A DNA stretch of 5,383 nucleotides, taken from NCBI GenBank assembly GCA_031289165.1, contig JAITPZ010000093.1, forward strand, positions 1 through 5,383, read 5' to 3'. This DNA is from Synergistaceae bacterium. GTDB taxonomy: Bacteria > Synergistota > Synergistia > Synergistales > Aminobacteriaceae. Numbering within the stretch: the stretch's first letter is position 1; each line of letters begins with the position of its first letter. Under the pieces are notes generated by a model. That model was not told the DNA's origin and ran no database searches. It saw only the letters and a list, made by a program, of their open reading frames with translations. Shown here one piece after another: positions 1 to 5,318 of the stretch. A program made the translations under genes and the position numbers.

Positions 1-414
1 CAGACCTGTGAGCGCGGAAACAGCGCCTTCACGCGGAAAGAGATCGGCTTTGTTGTAAACCACGAGGAAGGGAATATCCAATTTTTCGATAATGTCCTTT
101 TCCATCCCGGTTATTTGGCCGTCCCCGATCACGATCAGCGCGAAATCGCTGACGTTCAGGCGACAGAGGGCCGCGGATCTGCGTTTTTCCCCCAGAGTGG
201 AGGCGTCGTCGAGCCCGGCGGTGTCGTAAAACATCACCGGGCCGAAACCGATCAGCTCGCAGGCCTTGCCGATGGGGTCTGTGGTCGTGCCCGGAAGTTC
301 GGAGACGATGGAGACGTCCTGTTCGCACAGAGCGTTGATCAGCGATGACTTTCCCGCGTTGGTCCGTCCAACCAGCGTTATCGAATATCTGATGCTTTTA
401 GGGGCCTGTTCCAT
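1..414 (-). CDS. hydF: [FeFe]-hydrogenase maturation GTPase HydF, N-terminal part (3' end outside window)
   Basis: This reading frame starts at the ATG at 414-412 and stays open for 138 codons to the window edge, so only the GTPase domain is visible. The Walker A/G1 motif GRTNAGKS is at residues 16-23, a G2-type PGTTTDP at 41-47, G3 DTAG at 64-67, and G4 NKAD at 121-124. These belong to the TrmE/Era-like GTPases. HydF is known as the scaffold and carrier that receives the 2Fe subcluster made by HydE and HydG and delivers it to apo-hydrogenase. The Fe-S-binding C-terminal domain of HydF lies outside the window, so the call rests on the G domain plus its place 43 bases downstream of hndD. The main alternative is MnmE or another small GTPase, but MnmE has a long domain before its G domain and this protein starts almost directly at G1. 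HydE and HydG are not in the window. Confidence 0.88.
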   Translation of the reverse strand, partial: MEQAPKSIRYSITLVGRTNAGKSSLINALCEQDVSIVSELPGTTTDPIGKACELIGFGPVMFYDTAGLDDASTLGEKRRSAALCRLNVSDFALIVIGDGQITGMEKDIIEKLDIPFLVVYNKADLFPREGAVSALTGL

Positions 415-421
415 ATTTTAA

Positions 422-426
422 CTTCC
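422..426 (-). promoter_or_regulatory. ribosome binding site of hydF
   Basis: A GGAAG motif on the minus strand lies seven bases before the ATG at 414. It is weaker than the AGGAGG sites of hndA, hndC and hndD. A nearby upstream ATG (427-425) is out of frame with the GTPase motifs, which fixes the start at 414. The 43-base gap to hndD holds no hairpin with a U-run, which supports co-transcription. Confidence 0.5.
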
Positions 427-457
427 ATAATTTTAATTTCCCGCCTGCCGTTTCCCG

Positions 458-2203
458 TTATTTCAGTCGTTCCTGCGGCGCAAAACGGGTGTGCAGCAGG
501 TGGTGAGCCCGCTCGCCAAGCGGCTTGCCCATCCATGTATCGTACAGTTCGATAATAGCCGGGTTCTCGTGGGATTTACGGTACGTCTTCTGAACATCGA
601 TGTCGTACATTGATTTCATACGGGCGGCGCGAACGTCGTTGTCGATCGGATACGGCTGACCGCCGCCGGCGATACATCCGCCCGGGCAGGCCATAATCTC
701 TATAAAATGATAGTCCGCGTCTCCCGCCCTGATCTTTTCGACCAGTTTTCGTGCGTTGCGCAGCGTGTGCGCCACCGCAACCCTGAGAATCAGCCCATTG
801 CCGAAATCGACCTGACTCTCCTTTATTCCCTGAAGGCCGCGGACTTCACAAAAATCGACATTGTCCAGTTTTCTGCCGGTGTGCACCTCGTATGCGGTAC
901 GAAGAGCCGCCTCCATGACGCCTCCGGTCGCACCGAATATCTGTCCGCCTCCGGTGGAAATTCCCATTGGAGCGTCGTAATCTTCCTCGGGCAAAGCCGC
1001 AAAATCGATGCTTGCCTGTTTGATCATGCGCGCGAGTTCGCGGGTCGTGATGACGATGTCGACGTCGCGGTAACCGCTGTCGTCGAACTGCGGACGCCGG
1101 GCCTCCCATTTTTTGGCCGTACAGGGCATAATCGACACGGAGACGATCTTCGCGGGGTCGATTTTCTCCCGTTCCGCGAAATAAGTCTTAACCGTTACTC
1201 CGAACATCTGCTGAGGCGATTTCGCGCTCGAAAGATGCGGCAGAATCTCGGGGTACAGCGTTTCTACGAAGTTGACCCACCCCGGGGAACACGAGGTCAT
1301 CATCGGCAGCACTCCGCCCGTCCTGATGCGGTGCAGAAGCTCGTGCCCCTCCTCCATAATCGTCATGTCGGCGGCAAAGTCCGTGTCGAACACCTTATCG
1401 AAACCCATTCTGCGCAGGGCGGCGACCATCCTGCCGGTGACGATCCCGCCGGACTTCATTCCAAATTCCTCGCCCAGAGCGACTCGGACGGAAGGAGCGG
1501 TCTGAACGACTACGTACTTTTCGGGGTCCGCCAGAGCGTCCCATACTTCATGCGTGTCGTCTTTTTCGGTCAAAGCCGCCGTAGGACAGACGGATGTACA
1601 CTGGCCGCAAAAAGAACAGGCCACTTTATCGAGTCCCAGACCGAAAGCTGGTCCGACGATGCTGTCAAACCCCCGATTGGTCGAAGTATAGACGTCGAGG
1701 CCCTGCCGCTCTGAACAAACCCTGACGCAACGAGTGCAAAGAATGCACTTCTCCGGATCCCGGACGATTGCCGGATTATCGGTATCCTTTTCGGCCTTTC
1801 GCTTTTCTCCACGGAAGCGAATCTGGCGAACTCCGACCTCGGCCGCGAGGGCCTGCAGTTCGCATCGCTGATTTTTCACGCAAAAGAGGCAGTCCTCTGG
1901 GTGATTGGCGAGCATCAGTTCAATGACGGTTTTACGGGTCTCCCGAACCCATGGGGTGTTGGTGTGTACTTCCATGCCGTCGGCAACGAGGTACACGCAG
2001 GACGCGACCAGGGACCTGGCCCCTTTGAGCTCCACGACGCAGACCCGGCAGTTGCCTTCGCGCGACAGGTCCGGATGGTAACAAAGATGAGGGATATGCA
2101 CCCCAATTTCGCGGGCAGCTTCCAGTATTGTGAAATTTCCGGGCACGCTGACCTTCTGCCCATCGATCGTCAAATTTACAGCAGGGACCGTAATATCGGA
2201 CAT
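458..2203 (-). CDS. hndD: NAD(P)-linked electron-bifurcating [FeFe] hydrogenase, catalytic subunit HndD/HydA
   Basis: This 581-residue cytosolic protein interconverts 2H+ + 2e- and H2. From the N-terminus, a plant-type [2Fe-2S] domain has ligands Cys41, 52, 55 and 69. A His-Cys3 [4Fe-4S] site has His101, Cys105, 108 and 114. A two-cluster ferredoxin domain has Cys153/156/159/163 and Cys196/199/202/206. The H-cluster domain shows TSCSPGW (303-309), MPCTAKKWE (359-367) and EIMACPGGC (502-510), and a small-subunit-like tail follows (about 520-575). Aligned by eye to Clostridium pasteurianum CpI, the proton-path residues are all present: Glu285, Glu288, Cys305 and Ser325. Ser306 sits where CpI has a cluster-ligand cysteine. 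The length fits HndD-type subunits without the extra C-terminal [2Fe-2S] domain of Thermotoga HydA. The ATG is supported by AAGGAGG ten bases upstream; the hndC stop is 24 bases away. Confidence 0.96.
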   Translation of the reverse strand: MSDITVPAVNLTIDGQKVSVPGNFTILEAAREIGVHIPHLCYHPDLSREGNCRVCVVELKGARSLVASCVYLVADGMEVHTNTPWVRETRKTVIELMLANHPEDCLFCVKNQRCELQALAAEVGVRQIRFRGEKRKAEKDTDNPAIVRDPEKCILCTRCVRVCSERQGLDVYTSTNRGFDSIVGPAFGLGLDKVACSFCGQCTSVCPTAALTEKDDTHEVWDALADPEKYVVVQTAPSVRVALGEEFGMKSGGIVTGRMVAALRRMGFDKVFDTDFAADMTIMEEGHELLHRIRTGGVLPMMTSCSPGWVNFVETLYPEILPHLSSAKSPQQMFGVTVKTYFAEREKIDPAKIVSVSIMPCTAKKWEARRPQFDDSGYRDVDIVITTRELARMIKQASIDFAALPEEDYDAPMGISTGGGQIFGATGGVMEAALRTAYEVHTGRKLDNVDFCEVRGLQGIKESQVDFGNGLILRVAVAHTLRNARKLVEKIRAGDADYHFIEIMACPGGCIAGGGQPYPIDNDVRAARMKSMYDIDVQKTYRKSHENPAIIELYDTWMGKPLGERAHHLLHTRFAPQERLK

Positions 2204-2213
2204 CTCGTCCTCT

Positions 2214-2220
2214 CCTCCTT
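2214..2220 (-). promoter_or_regulatory. ribosome binding site of hndD
   Basis: A strong AAGGAGG lies ten bases before the hndD ATG, inside the 24-base gap after the hndC stop codon. It fixes the start at 2203, so the protein begins MSDITV, just ahead of the [2Fe-2S] domain. The short gap implies hndC and hndD are on one mRNA. Confidence 0.8.
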
Positions 2221-2227
2221 TGCCGGG

Positions 2228-4018
2228 TCAACTTTTGTCGATTGCATTAAAGGGACACTTTGCCTGACATTCACCACACCGGACGCAGGTTTTTTTGTCT
2301 ATAACGTGGACGTTTTTGGTTTCTCCGGAGATGGCTCCAGCCGGGCAGGCTTTTTTGCAAAGCCCGCAGCCGCGGCATTTGTCGGTGATGGTGTAGCCGA
2401 TCAGAGCGGCGCAGGCGCCGGCGGGGCAACGGTGTTCTCTGATATGCGCCTCGTATTCGTCGCGGAAGAAGCTGAGGGTCGAGAGGACCGGGTTGGGCGC
2501 GGTTTGCCCGAGCGCGCAGAGTGACGCGCCTTTGATGGATTTTGCCAGGTTCTCGAGAAGGGGGATATCCTCCTCTTTTCCCATGCCCTCGCAGATGCGG
2601 TTCAGAATTTCGAGCATGCGCTTTGTCCCCTCGCGGCAGGGAGTGCATTTGCCGCAGGATTCATCCTGCGTGAAGTTGAGGAAATAGCGGGCGACGTCGA
2701 CCATGCAGGTCGTTTCGTCCATGACCACCAGTCCCCCTGACCCCATCATCGCTCCTGCCCTGGTCAGTGATTCGTAGTCTATCGGGAGGTCGAGAAGGCT
2801 TTCCGGAAGACACCCGCCGGATGGCCCGCCGATCTGAACGGCCTTGAAGTTTCTGCCGTCCGAGATGCCGCCGCCAATCTCGTAGATGATCTCACGCATC
2901 GTGATCCCCATTGGGACCTCCGCAAGGCCGGTGTTGTTGATTTTACCGGTAAGCGCGAATACCTTGGTTCCTTTGCTGGTCTCCGTGCCCTGAGAGGCAA
3001 AATAGCCCGCGCCGTCACGCATAATGGACGGAACATTGGCAAACGTCTCGACGTTGTTGATGTTCGTCGGCTTTCCCCATAAGCCGGAATTCGCGGGAAA
3101 GGGAGGCCTCGGGCGCGGCATGCCGCGTCGGCCTTCGATGGACGCCATGAGAGCGGTCTCTTCCCCACAAACGAATGCTCCTGCCCCTTCTTTGATATGC
3201 AGGTCGAAGTTGAATTTGCCGCTCAGGATTCCTTCCCCCAGAAGGCCGGCCTCCCGAGCCTGCGCGATTGCGTTGCGAAGGCGTTTGATGGCAAGCGGAT
3301 ACTCGGCGCGACAGTAGATATAACCCTCATCTGAGCCGATTGCGTAGCCGCAGACGGCCATCCCCTCTATAATGCGGTGAGGATCCCCCTCCAGAACGGA
3401 TCGATCCATAAAAGCCCCAGGATCGCCCTCATCCGCGTTACAAATGACGTATTTCTTATCTCCGGATGCGGCGCGCGTGAACTGCCACTTCAGGCCGGTC
3501 GGAAATCCACCGCCGCCGCGACCGCGAAGTCCCGAGGCTTTGATCTCTTCAATGACGGCCTCCGGGGTCATGTCGAGGGCCTTCGCGAGCCCCTCGTAAC
3601 CATCGGCACCGATGTACTCCTCAAGGGATTCGGGGTTGATATGTCCGCAGTTCGCCAGAGCGTAACGTTTCTGTTTTTTATAGAAGGCGATCTTATCGTA
3701 GCCTGGAACGGTTTCCAGCGTTGTCGCTTCTCTGTAGAGCAGGCGGGTGATGGTTCGCCCCTTGACGAGATGAGTCTCGACGATCTCGTCGACGTCCTCC
3801 GGTTTTACGCGAACGTAGAATACGCCCTCCGGATAGACGATCACGAGCGGTCCCATCTCGCAAAGGCCATGGCATCCGGTCTCGACAACCCTGACTTCGT
3901 CCTCCATTCCTTTGGCCTGTAATTTTTCGCGAAGCGCGGGGATAATTATCTTCGATCCTGACGATGAACATCCCGTTCCGCCGCAGACCAGAACATGAGC
4001 TCTCGCGAGCTTCTCCAT
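2228..4018 (-). CDS. hndC: NuoF-like flavin and iron-sulfur subunit of the bifurcating hydrogenase (HndC/HydB)
   Basis: This 596-residue protein is the NAD(P)- and FMN-binding subunit, by homology the place where electrons are exchanged between NAD(P)H, ferredoxin and the hydrogenase subunit. A thioredoxin-like [2Fe-2S] domain comes first, with Cys12, 17, 49 and 53. The NuoF core follows with the glycine-rich stretch GRGGGGFPTG (166-175), the flavin-site motif NADEGDPGAF (194-203) and the GAGAFVCGEETAL stretch (278-290). Its [4Fe-4S] site is SCGKCTPC (Cys455, 458, 461) plus Cys501. The C-terminus carries a two-[4Fe-4S] ferredoxin domain (Cys548/551/554/558 and Cys578/581/584/588). This extra domain separates HndC/HydB from respiratory NuoF. 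A conserved-looking His529-Cys531-Cys536 group precedes it and could be a metal site, which I cannot confirm. The start has AGGAGG nine bases upstream. Confidence 0.96.
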   Translation of the reverse strand: MEKLARAHVLVCGGTGCSSSGSKIIIPALREKLQAKGMEDEVRVVETGCHGLCEMGPLVIVYPEGVFYVRVKPEDVDEIVETHLVKGRTITRLLYREATTLETVPGYDKIAFYKKQKRYALANCGHINPESLEEYIGADGYEGLAKALDMTPEAVIEEIKASGLRGRGGGGFPTGLKWQFTRAASGDKKYVICNADEGDPGAFMDRSVLEGDPHRIIEGMAVCGYAIGSDEGYIYCRAEYPLAIKRLRNAIAQAREAGLLGEGILSGKFNFDLHIKEGAGAFVCGEETALMASIEGRRGMPRPRPPFPANSGLWGKPTNINNVETFANVPSIMRDGAGYFASQGTETSKGTKVFALTGKINNTGLAEVPMGITMREIIYEIGGGISDGRNFKAVQIGGPSGGCLPESLLDLPIDYESLTRAGAMMGSGGLVVMDETTCMVDVARYFLNFTQDESCGKCTPCREGTKRMLEILNRICEGMGKEEDIPLLENLAKSIKGASLCALGQTAPNPVLSTLSFFRDEYEAHIREHRCPAGACAALIGYTITDKCRGCGLCKKACPAGAISGETKNVHVIDKKTCVRCGECQAKCPFNAIDKS

Positions 4019-4027
4019 TTTTTGATT

Positions 4028-4033
4028 CCTCCT
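4028..4033 (-). promoter_or_regulatory. ribosome binding site of hndC
   Basis: A perfect AGGAGG lies nine bases before the hndC ATG at 4018. It sits in the 29-base gap after the hndB stop codon and supports this start, which puts the first cysteine ligand at residue 12. Confidence 0.8.
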
Positions 4034-4047
4034 GTTTCACGTGTTTC

Positions 4048-4413
4048 CTAAAGCCTGGCGACGACCAAATCGGACACAACGCGCCCGTTGACGAGGTGAT
4101 CCGAAACGATGCGGGGAATATCCTCGGGCTTCACATTTCCATACGTGATGCGGGGTTCCCCGGGGCGAACGACATCGACCAGAGGTTCTTTCTGACACAT
4201 CCCAATGCAACCCGTCTGCATCACGGAAACATTCCGCAGGGACCGTTTGGTGACCTCGTCCAGAACAGCCATCATTACAGCGCGCGCACCGGCGGCGATA
4301 CCACATGTCCCCATGCCGACGATGATCTGCGTCTCGTTTTCGCGGCGAGAACTCGTTTCGCTCTTCACCTGTTCCTTTATTCTGCGCAAATCCGCCAGAT
4401 TTTTGATATTCAT
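4048..4413 (-). CDS. hndB: HndB-type thioredoxin-fold ferredoxin-like hydrogenase subunit
   Basis: This 121-residue protein has a helical, charged N-terminal stretch (about 1-27) and then a thioredoxin-like [2Fe-2S] ferredoxin fold (about 28-121). The sequence MGTCGIAAGA (34-43) and TGCIGMC (67-73) match what I know of HndB, the second gene of the hnd operon, and its position between hndA and hndC agrees. Only three cysteines lie in the expected places: Cys37, Cys69 and Cys73. The position of the second ligand in the usual CX4C pair (residue 42) is glycine, unlike the related domain of hndC, which has all four. The protein may therefore bind a cluster with a non-cysteine ligand, or none. Its role in the complex is less defined than that of the other subunits. 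It lies 29 bases after hndA and 29 bases before hndC, with a modest GAGG ribosome binding site. Confidence 0.88.
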   Translation of the reverse strand: MNIKNLADLRRIKEQVKSETSSRRENETQIIVGMGTCGIAAGARAVMMAVLDEVTKRSLRNVSVMQTGCIGMCQKEPLVDVVRPGEPRITYGNVKPEDIPRIVSDHLVNGRVVSDLVVARL

Positions 4414-4421
4414 TGGAGTAA

Positions 4422-4425
4422 CCTC
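4422..4425 (-). promoter_or_regulatory. ribosome binding site of hndB
   Basis: A GAGG core lies eight bases before the hndB ATG at 4413. It is shorter than the AGGAGG sites of hndA, hndC and hndD, so hndB may be translated less efficiently or depend partly on coupling to hndA. Confidence 0.5.
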
Positions 4426-4442
4426 GCTTTCTCGATTTCAGG

Positions 4443-4928
4443 TTACCGGTATTGCTCCAGAATGTCGCCGACTTTTTCGGGAACAAGGCGGCCATAGGTG
4501 TCGCCGTTTACCGTCATGACCGGCGCCAGTCCACAGCAACCGATACACGCGACGCTCTCCAGAGTGAATCTGAGGTTGTCCGTCGTCGCCGCGCCCCCTT
4601 CGAGCTCCAAACATTTCCGAACTTCCCGCATAACCGCACTCGCGCCGCGAACATGACATGCCGTTCCCTGACAGGAGCGAATAACGTTGCGTCCCCTTGG
4701 TACGAGATGAAATTGAGAGTAGAACGTAACGACGCCATAAACCCGACTGATTGGAACACCGATCTTCCTGCTGATATAGACCAGAACCTCCATGGGCAGG
4801 TAGCCGAACAGATCCTGCGCCTTTTGTAAAACGGGGATCAGCGCGCCCTTTTCTCCCTCCAGGCTCGTCAAAAATTCGTCGAGCTGCGTCAAACACGCCA
4901 AATCCCGGTCCGCAAACTTCTTCTCCAT
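4443..4928 (-). CDS. hndA: NuoE-like [2Fe-2S] subunit of the bifurcating hydrogenase (HndA/HydC)
   Basis: This 161-residue protein belongs to the 24-kDa NuoE family. It has a helical N-terminal domain (about 1-75, with the family stretch VYGVVTFYSQF at 63-73) and a thioredoxin-like [2Fe-2S] domain. The cluster ligands are Cys86 and Cys91 in SCQGTAC and Cys128 and Cys132 in CIGCC, spaced CX4C and CX3C as in NuoE. Cys131 is an extra cysteine next to the last ligand. In the complex it should pair with HndC and carry one electron relay near the flavin. I chose the ATG at 4928 because AGGAGG stands nine bases before it. An in-frame TTG at 4955 would add nine residues but would read through that ribosome binding site. 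It is the first gene of the operon. Confidence 0.93.
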   Translation of the reverse strand: MEKKFADRDLACLTQLDEFLTSLEGEKGALIPVLQKAQDLFGYLPMEVLVYISRKIGVPISRVYGVVTFYSQFHLVPRGRNVIRSCQGTACHVRGASAVMREVRKCLELEGGAATTDNLRFTLESVACIGCCGLAPVMTVNGDTYGRLVPEKVGDILEQYR

Positions 4929-4937
4929 TGTATAAAT

Positions 4938-4943
4938 CCTCCT
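4938..4943 (-). promoter_or_regulatory. ribosome binding site that sets the hndA start
   Basis: AGGAGG lies nine bases before the ATG at 4928 and decides against the longer in-frame TTG start at 4955. The surrounding GAGGAGG (4938-4944) is complementary to CCUCCUC in the loop of the upstream hairpin on the same strand. Confidence 0.8.
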
Positions 4944-5003
4944 CTCACGCCGCAAATTCCTCTGTATGACCGTCGAACTTTTCTTCGAAGCGACAGTAGC
5001 AAT

Positions 5004-5031
5004 AAGATATAAAACCGCAGTACACCAAAAA
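5004..5031 (-). promoter_or_regulatory. weak candidate promoter between the leader hairpin and hndA
   Basis: On the minus strand TTTTTG (5031-5026) and TATCTT (5009-5004) are spaced 16 bases apart. Both boxes match the sigma-70 consensus poorly. If real, it would start hndA transcription downstream of the terminator-like hairpin and make the upstream RNA an independent transcript. The AT-richness of the region makes chance matches likely. Confidence 0.22.
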
Positions 5032-5046
5032 TTTTAAAAAATATAA

Positions 5047-5081
5047 CAAAAGGCGGCTTCTTGAGGAGGGACCGCCTTTTG
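5047..5081 (-). terminator. intrinsic-terminator-like hairpin upstream of hndA
   Basis: A ten-base perfect inverted repeat (CAAAAGGCGG / CCGCCTTTTG) encloses a 15-base loop, with four further loop pairs possible. On the minus strand the stem ends in TTTTG and runs into TTATATTTTTT, a good U-rich tract. On the plus strand only TTTT follows and no plus-strand gene precedes it. It lies about 120 bases before the hndA start in the same direction, so it either attenuates the hnd leader or ends a small RNA. Confidence 0.68.
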
Positions 5082-5092
5082 CCGTTAATTTG

Positions 5093-5127
5093 GTGTGAGA
5101 ACACGTCTGCCGGGCGTCCCCTCACAC
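5093..5127 (-). repeat. inverted repeat, middle hairpin of the hnd leader
   Basis: GTGTGAG (5093-5099) and CTCACAC (5121-5127) form a seven-base perfect stem. Inside it, ACG (5103-5105) and CGT (5115-5117) can add three pairs around a nine-base loop. No U-run follows on either strand, so it is not a terminator. Part of its inner strand is complementary to the next hairpin. Confidence 0.55.
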
Positions 5128-5134
5128 TTGCCGA

Positions 5135-5171
5135 TTTATCGAGCGACAGATCTGTGATGCCGCTCGATAAA
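5135..5171. repeat. 11-base inverted repeat with palindromic centre
   Basis: TTTATCGAGCG (5135-5145) is perfectly repeated in inverse at 5161-5171. The 15-base centre contains the ten-base palindrome ACAGATCTGT (5146-5155). It could be the first RNA hairpin of the minus-strand leader or a protein-binding site at the transcription start; no U-tract follows on either strand. Confidence 0.6.
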
Positions 5172-5180
5172 ATGATAGCA
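5172..5180 (-). promoter_or_regulatory. candidate extended -10 promoter for the hnd leader
   Basis: The minus strand reads TGCTATCAT, an extended -10 (TGN plus TATCAT), placing a start near 5165-5164. With a 17-base spacer the -35 position holds GCCACG, a poor match, so the TGN would have to compensate or an activator would be needed. Its upstream edge overlaps the palindrome at 5179-5198. Confidence 0.35.
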
Positions 5181-5198
5181 CGTTTTTAAAAAAACGTG
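5179..5198. repeat. 20-base near-palindrome, operator-like
   Basis: CACGTTTTT and its exact inverse complement AAAAACGTG are separated by two As. The site covers the -10/-35 spacer of the candidate minus-strand promoter, a typical repressor position. As RNA it would give a nine-base stem with an impossibly small loop, so a DNA-binding role is more likely. The cognate regulator is unknown. Confidence 0.45.
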
Positions 5199-5219
5199 GC
5201 ACGAAATTGATAAAATTTA

Positions 5220-5227
5220 TGTGCACA
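5220..5227. repeat. palindrome TGTGCACA in the divergent promoter region
   Basis: A perfect eight-base palindrome flanked by AT-rich sequence. It resembles half of many operators but lacks the central gap of Rex or CRP/FNR sites. It stands about 40 bases upstream of the candidate minus-strand -10 and about 60 upstream of the plus-strand -10. Confidence 0.3.
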
Positions 5228-5250
5228 ATAAGGAAATCATAATCGCATAA

Positions 5251-5279
5251 TGTGCTACCGATTTATTTTTTTGTGCTAC
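5251..5279 (+). repeat. direct repeat TGTGCTAC, two copies 21 bases apart
   Basis: TGTGCTAC occurs at 5251-5258 and 5272-5279, that is, two DNA helical turns apart and on the same face. The second copy directly precedes the candidate plus-strand -10. A related CGTGCTATC lies on the minus strand at 5182-5174, at the other promoter. This arrangement suits a regulator that acts on both genes, though the repeats are short. Confidence 0.4.
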
Positions 5280-5281
5280 TA

Positions 5282-5287
5282 TATACT
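5282..5287 (+). promoter_or_regulatory. candidate -10 box of the divergent plus-strand gene
   Basis: TATACT matches five of six bases of the TATAAT consensus, 31 bases before the start codon. No convincing -35 box lies 16-18 bases upstream; that place is AT-rich sequence between the two TGTGCTAC repeats, so an activator may be needed. Confidence 0.4.
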
Positions 5288-5305
5288 CTGGAGCGGATCG
5301 GATTT

Positions 5306-5313
5306 GAGGAGGG
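5306..5313 (+). promoter_or_regulatory. ribosome binding site of the divergent plus-strand gene
   Basis: GAGGAGGG ends five bases before the ATG at 5319 and is the main support for a gene start here. The ten bases 5304-5313 (TTGAGGAGGG) are identical to 5061-5070 in the loop of the hairpin upstream of hndA. Confidence 0.7.
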
Positions 5314-5318
5314 CTTAC

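Larger units (their letters stand above)
5035..5166 (-). ncRNA. candidate structured leader or small RNA (hypothetical)
   Basis: From the possible start near 5165 down to the U-tract after 5047, the minus strand can fold into three hairpins in a row: 5171-5135 (partly lost if transcription starts near 5165), 5127-5093 and 5081-5047, the last terminator-like. The region has no convincing coding frame. I recognise no known riboswitch, T-box or 6S pattern in it. The GGGACGCC of the middle hairpin (5120-5113) can instead pair with GGCGGUCCC (5076-5068) of the terminator, with one bulge, which would be an anti-terminator. The alternative is an independent small RNA with a C-rich loop. The ends are estimates. 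Confidence 0.4.

Noticed and set aside
707..1714. A 335-codon open frame on the plus strand, antisense to hndD
   Set aside because: It lies wholly opposite the well-supported hndD, shows no family motif, and has an arginine/histidine-rich composition typical of a shadow frame in GC-rich coding DNA.
1901..2524. A 207-codon plus-strand open frame across the hndC/hndD junction
   Set aside because: It is antisense to two real genes with conserved cysteine motifs and has no recognisable domain.
4929..4955. Longer hndA start at the in-frame TTG at 4955
   Set aside because: The AGGAGG at 4943-4938 would fall inside the coding region, while it is well placed for the ATG at 4928; the NuoE family does not need the extra residues.
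4889..5125. A 78-codon minus-strand frame running through the leader and into hndA out of frame
   Set aside because: It starts with GTG without a ribosome site, reads through the terminator hairpin and U-tract (giving a run of hydrophobic codons), and is rich in arginine; the hairpin structure explains the sequence better.
5197..5211. A TGGCACG sequence resembling the -24 element of a sigma-54 promoter
   Set aside because: The -12 GC is missing: the required position after ten bases reads AT, so the spacing and second element fail.
5204..5230. Rex- or FNR-like operator for hydrogenase control
   Set aside because: TTGATAAAATTTAT does not complete the FNR inverted repeat, and TGTGCACA lacks the central spacer expected for Rex; neither fits well enough to name.
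5251..5279. CRISPR-like repeat array
   Set aside because: Only two eight-base copies with a 13-base gap; far too short and few for CRISPR.
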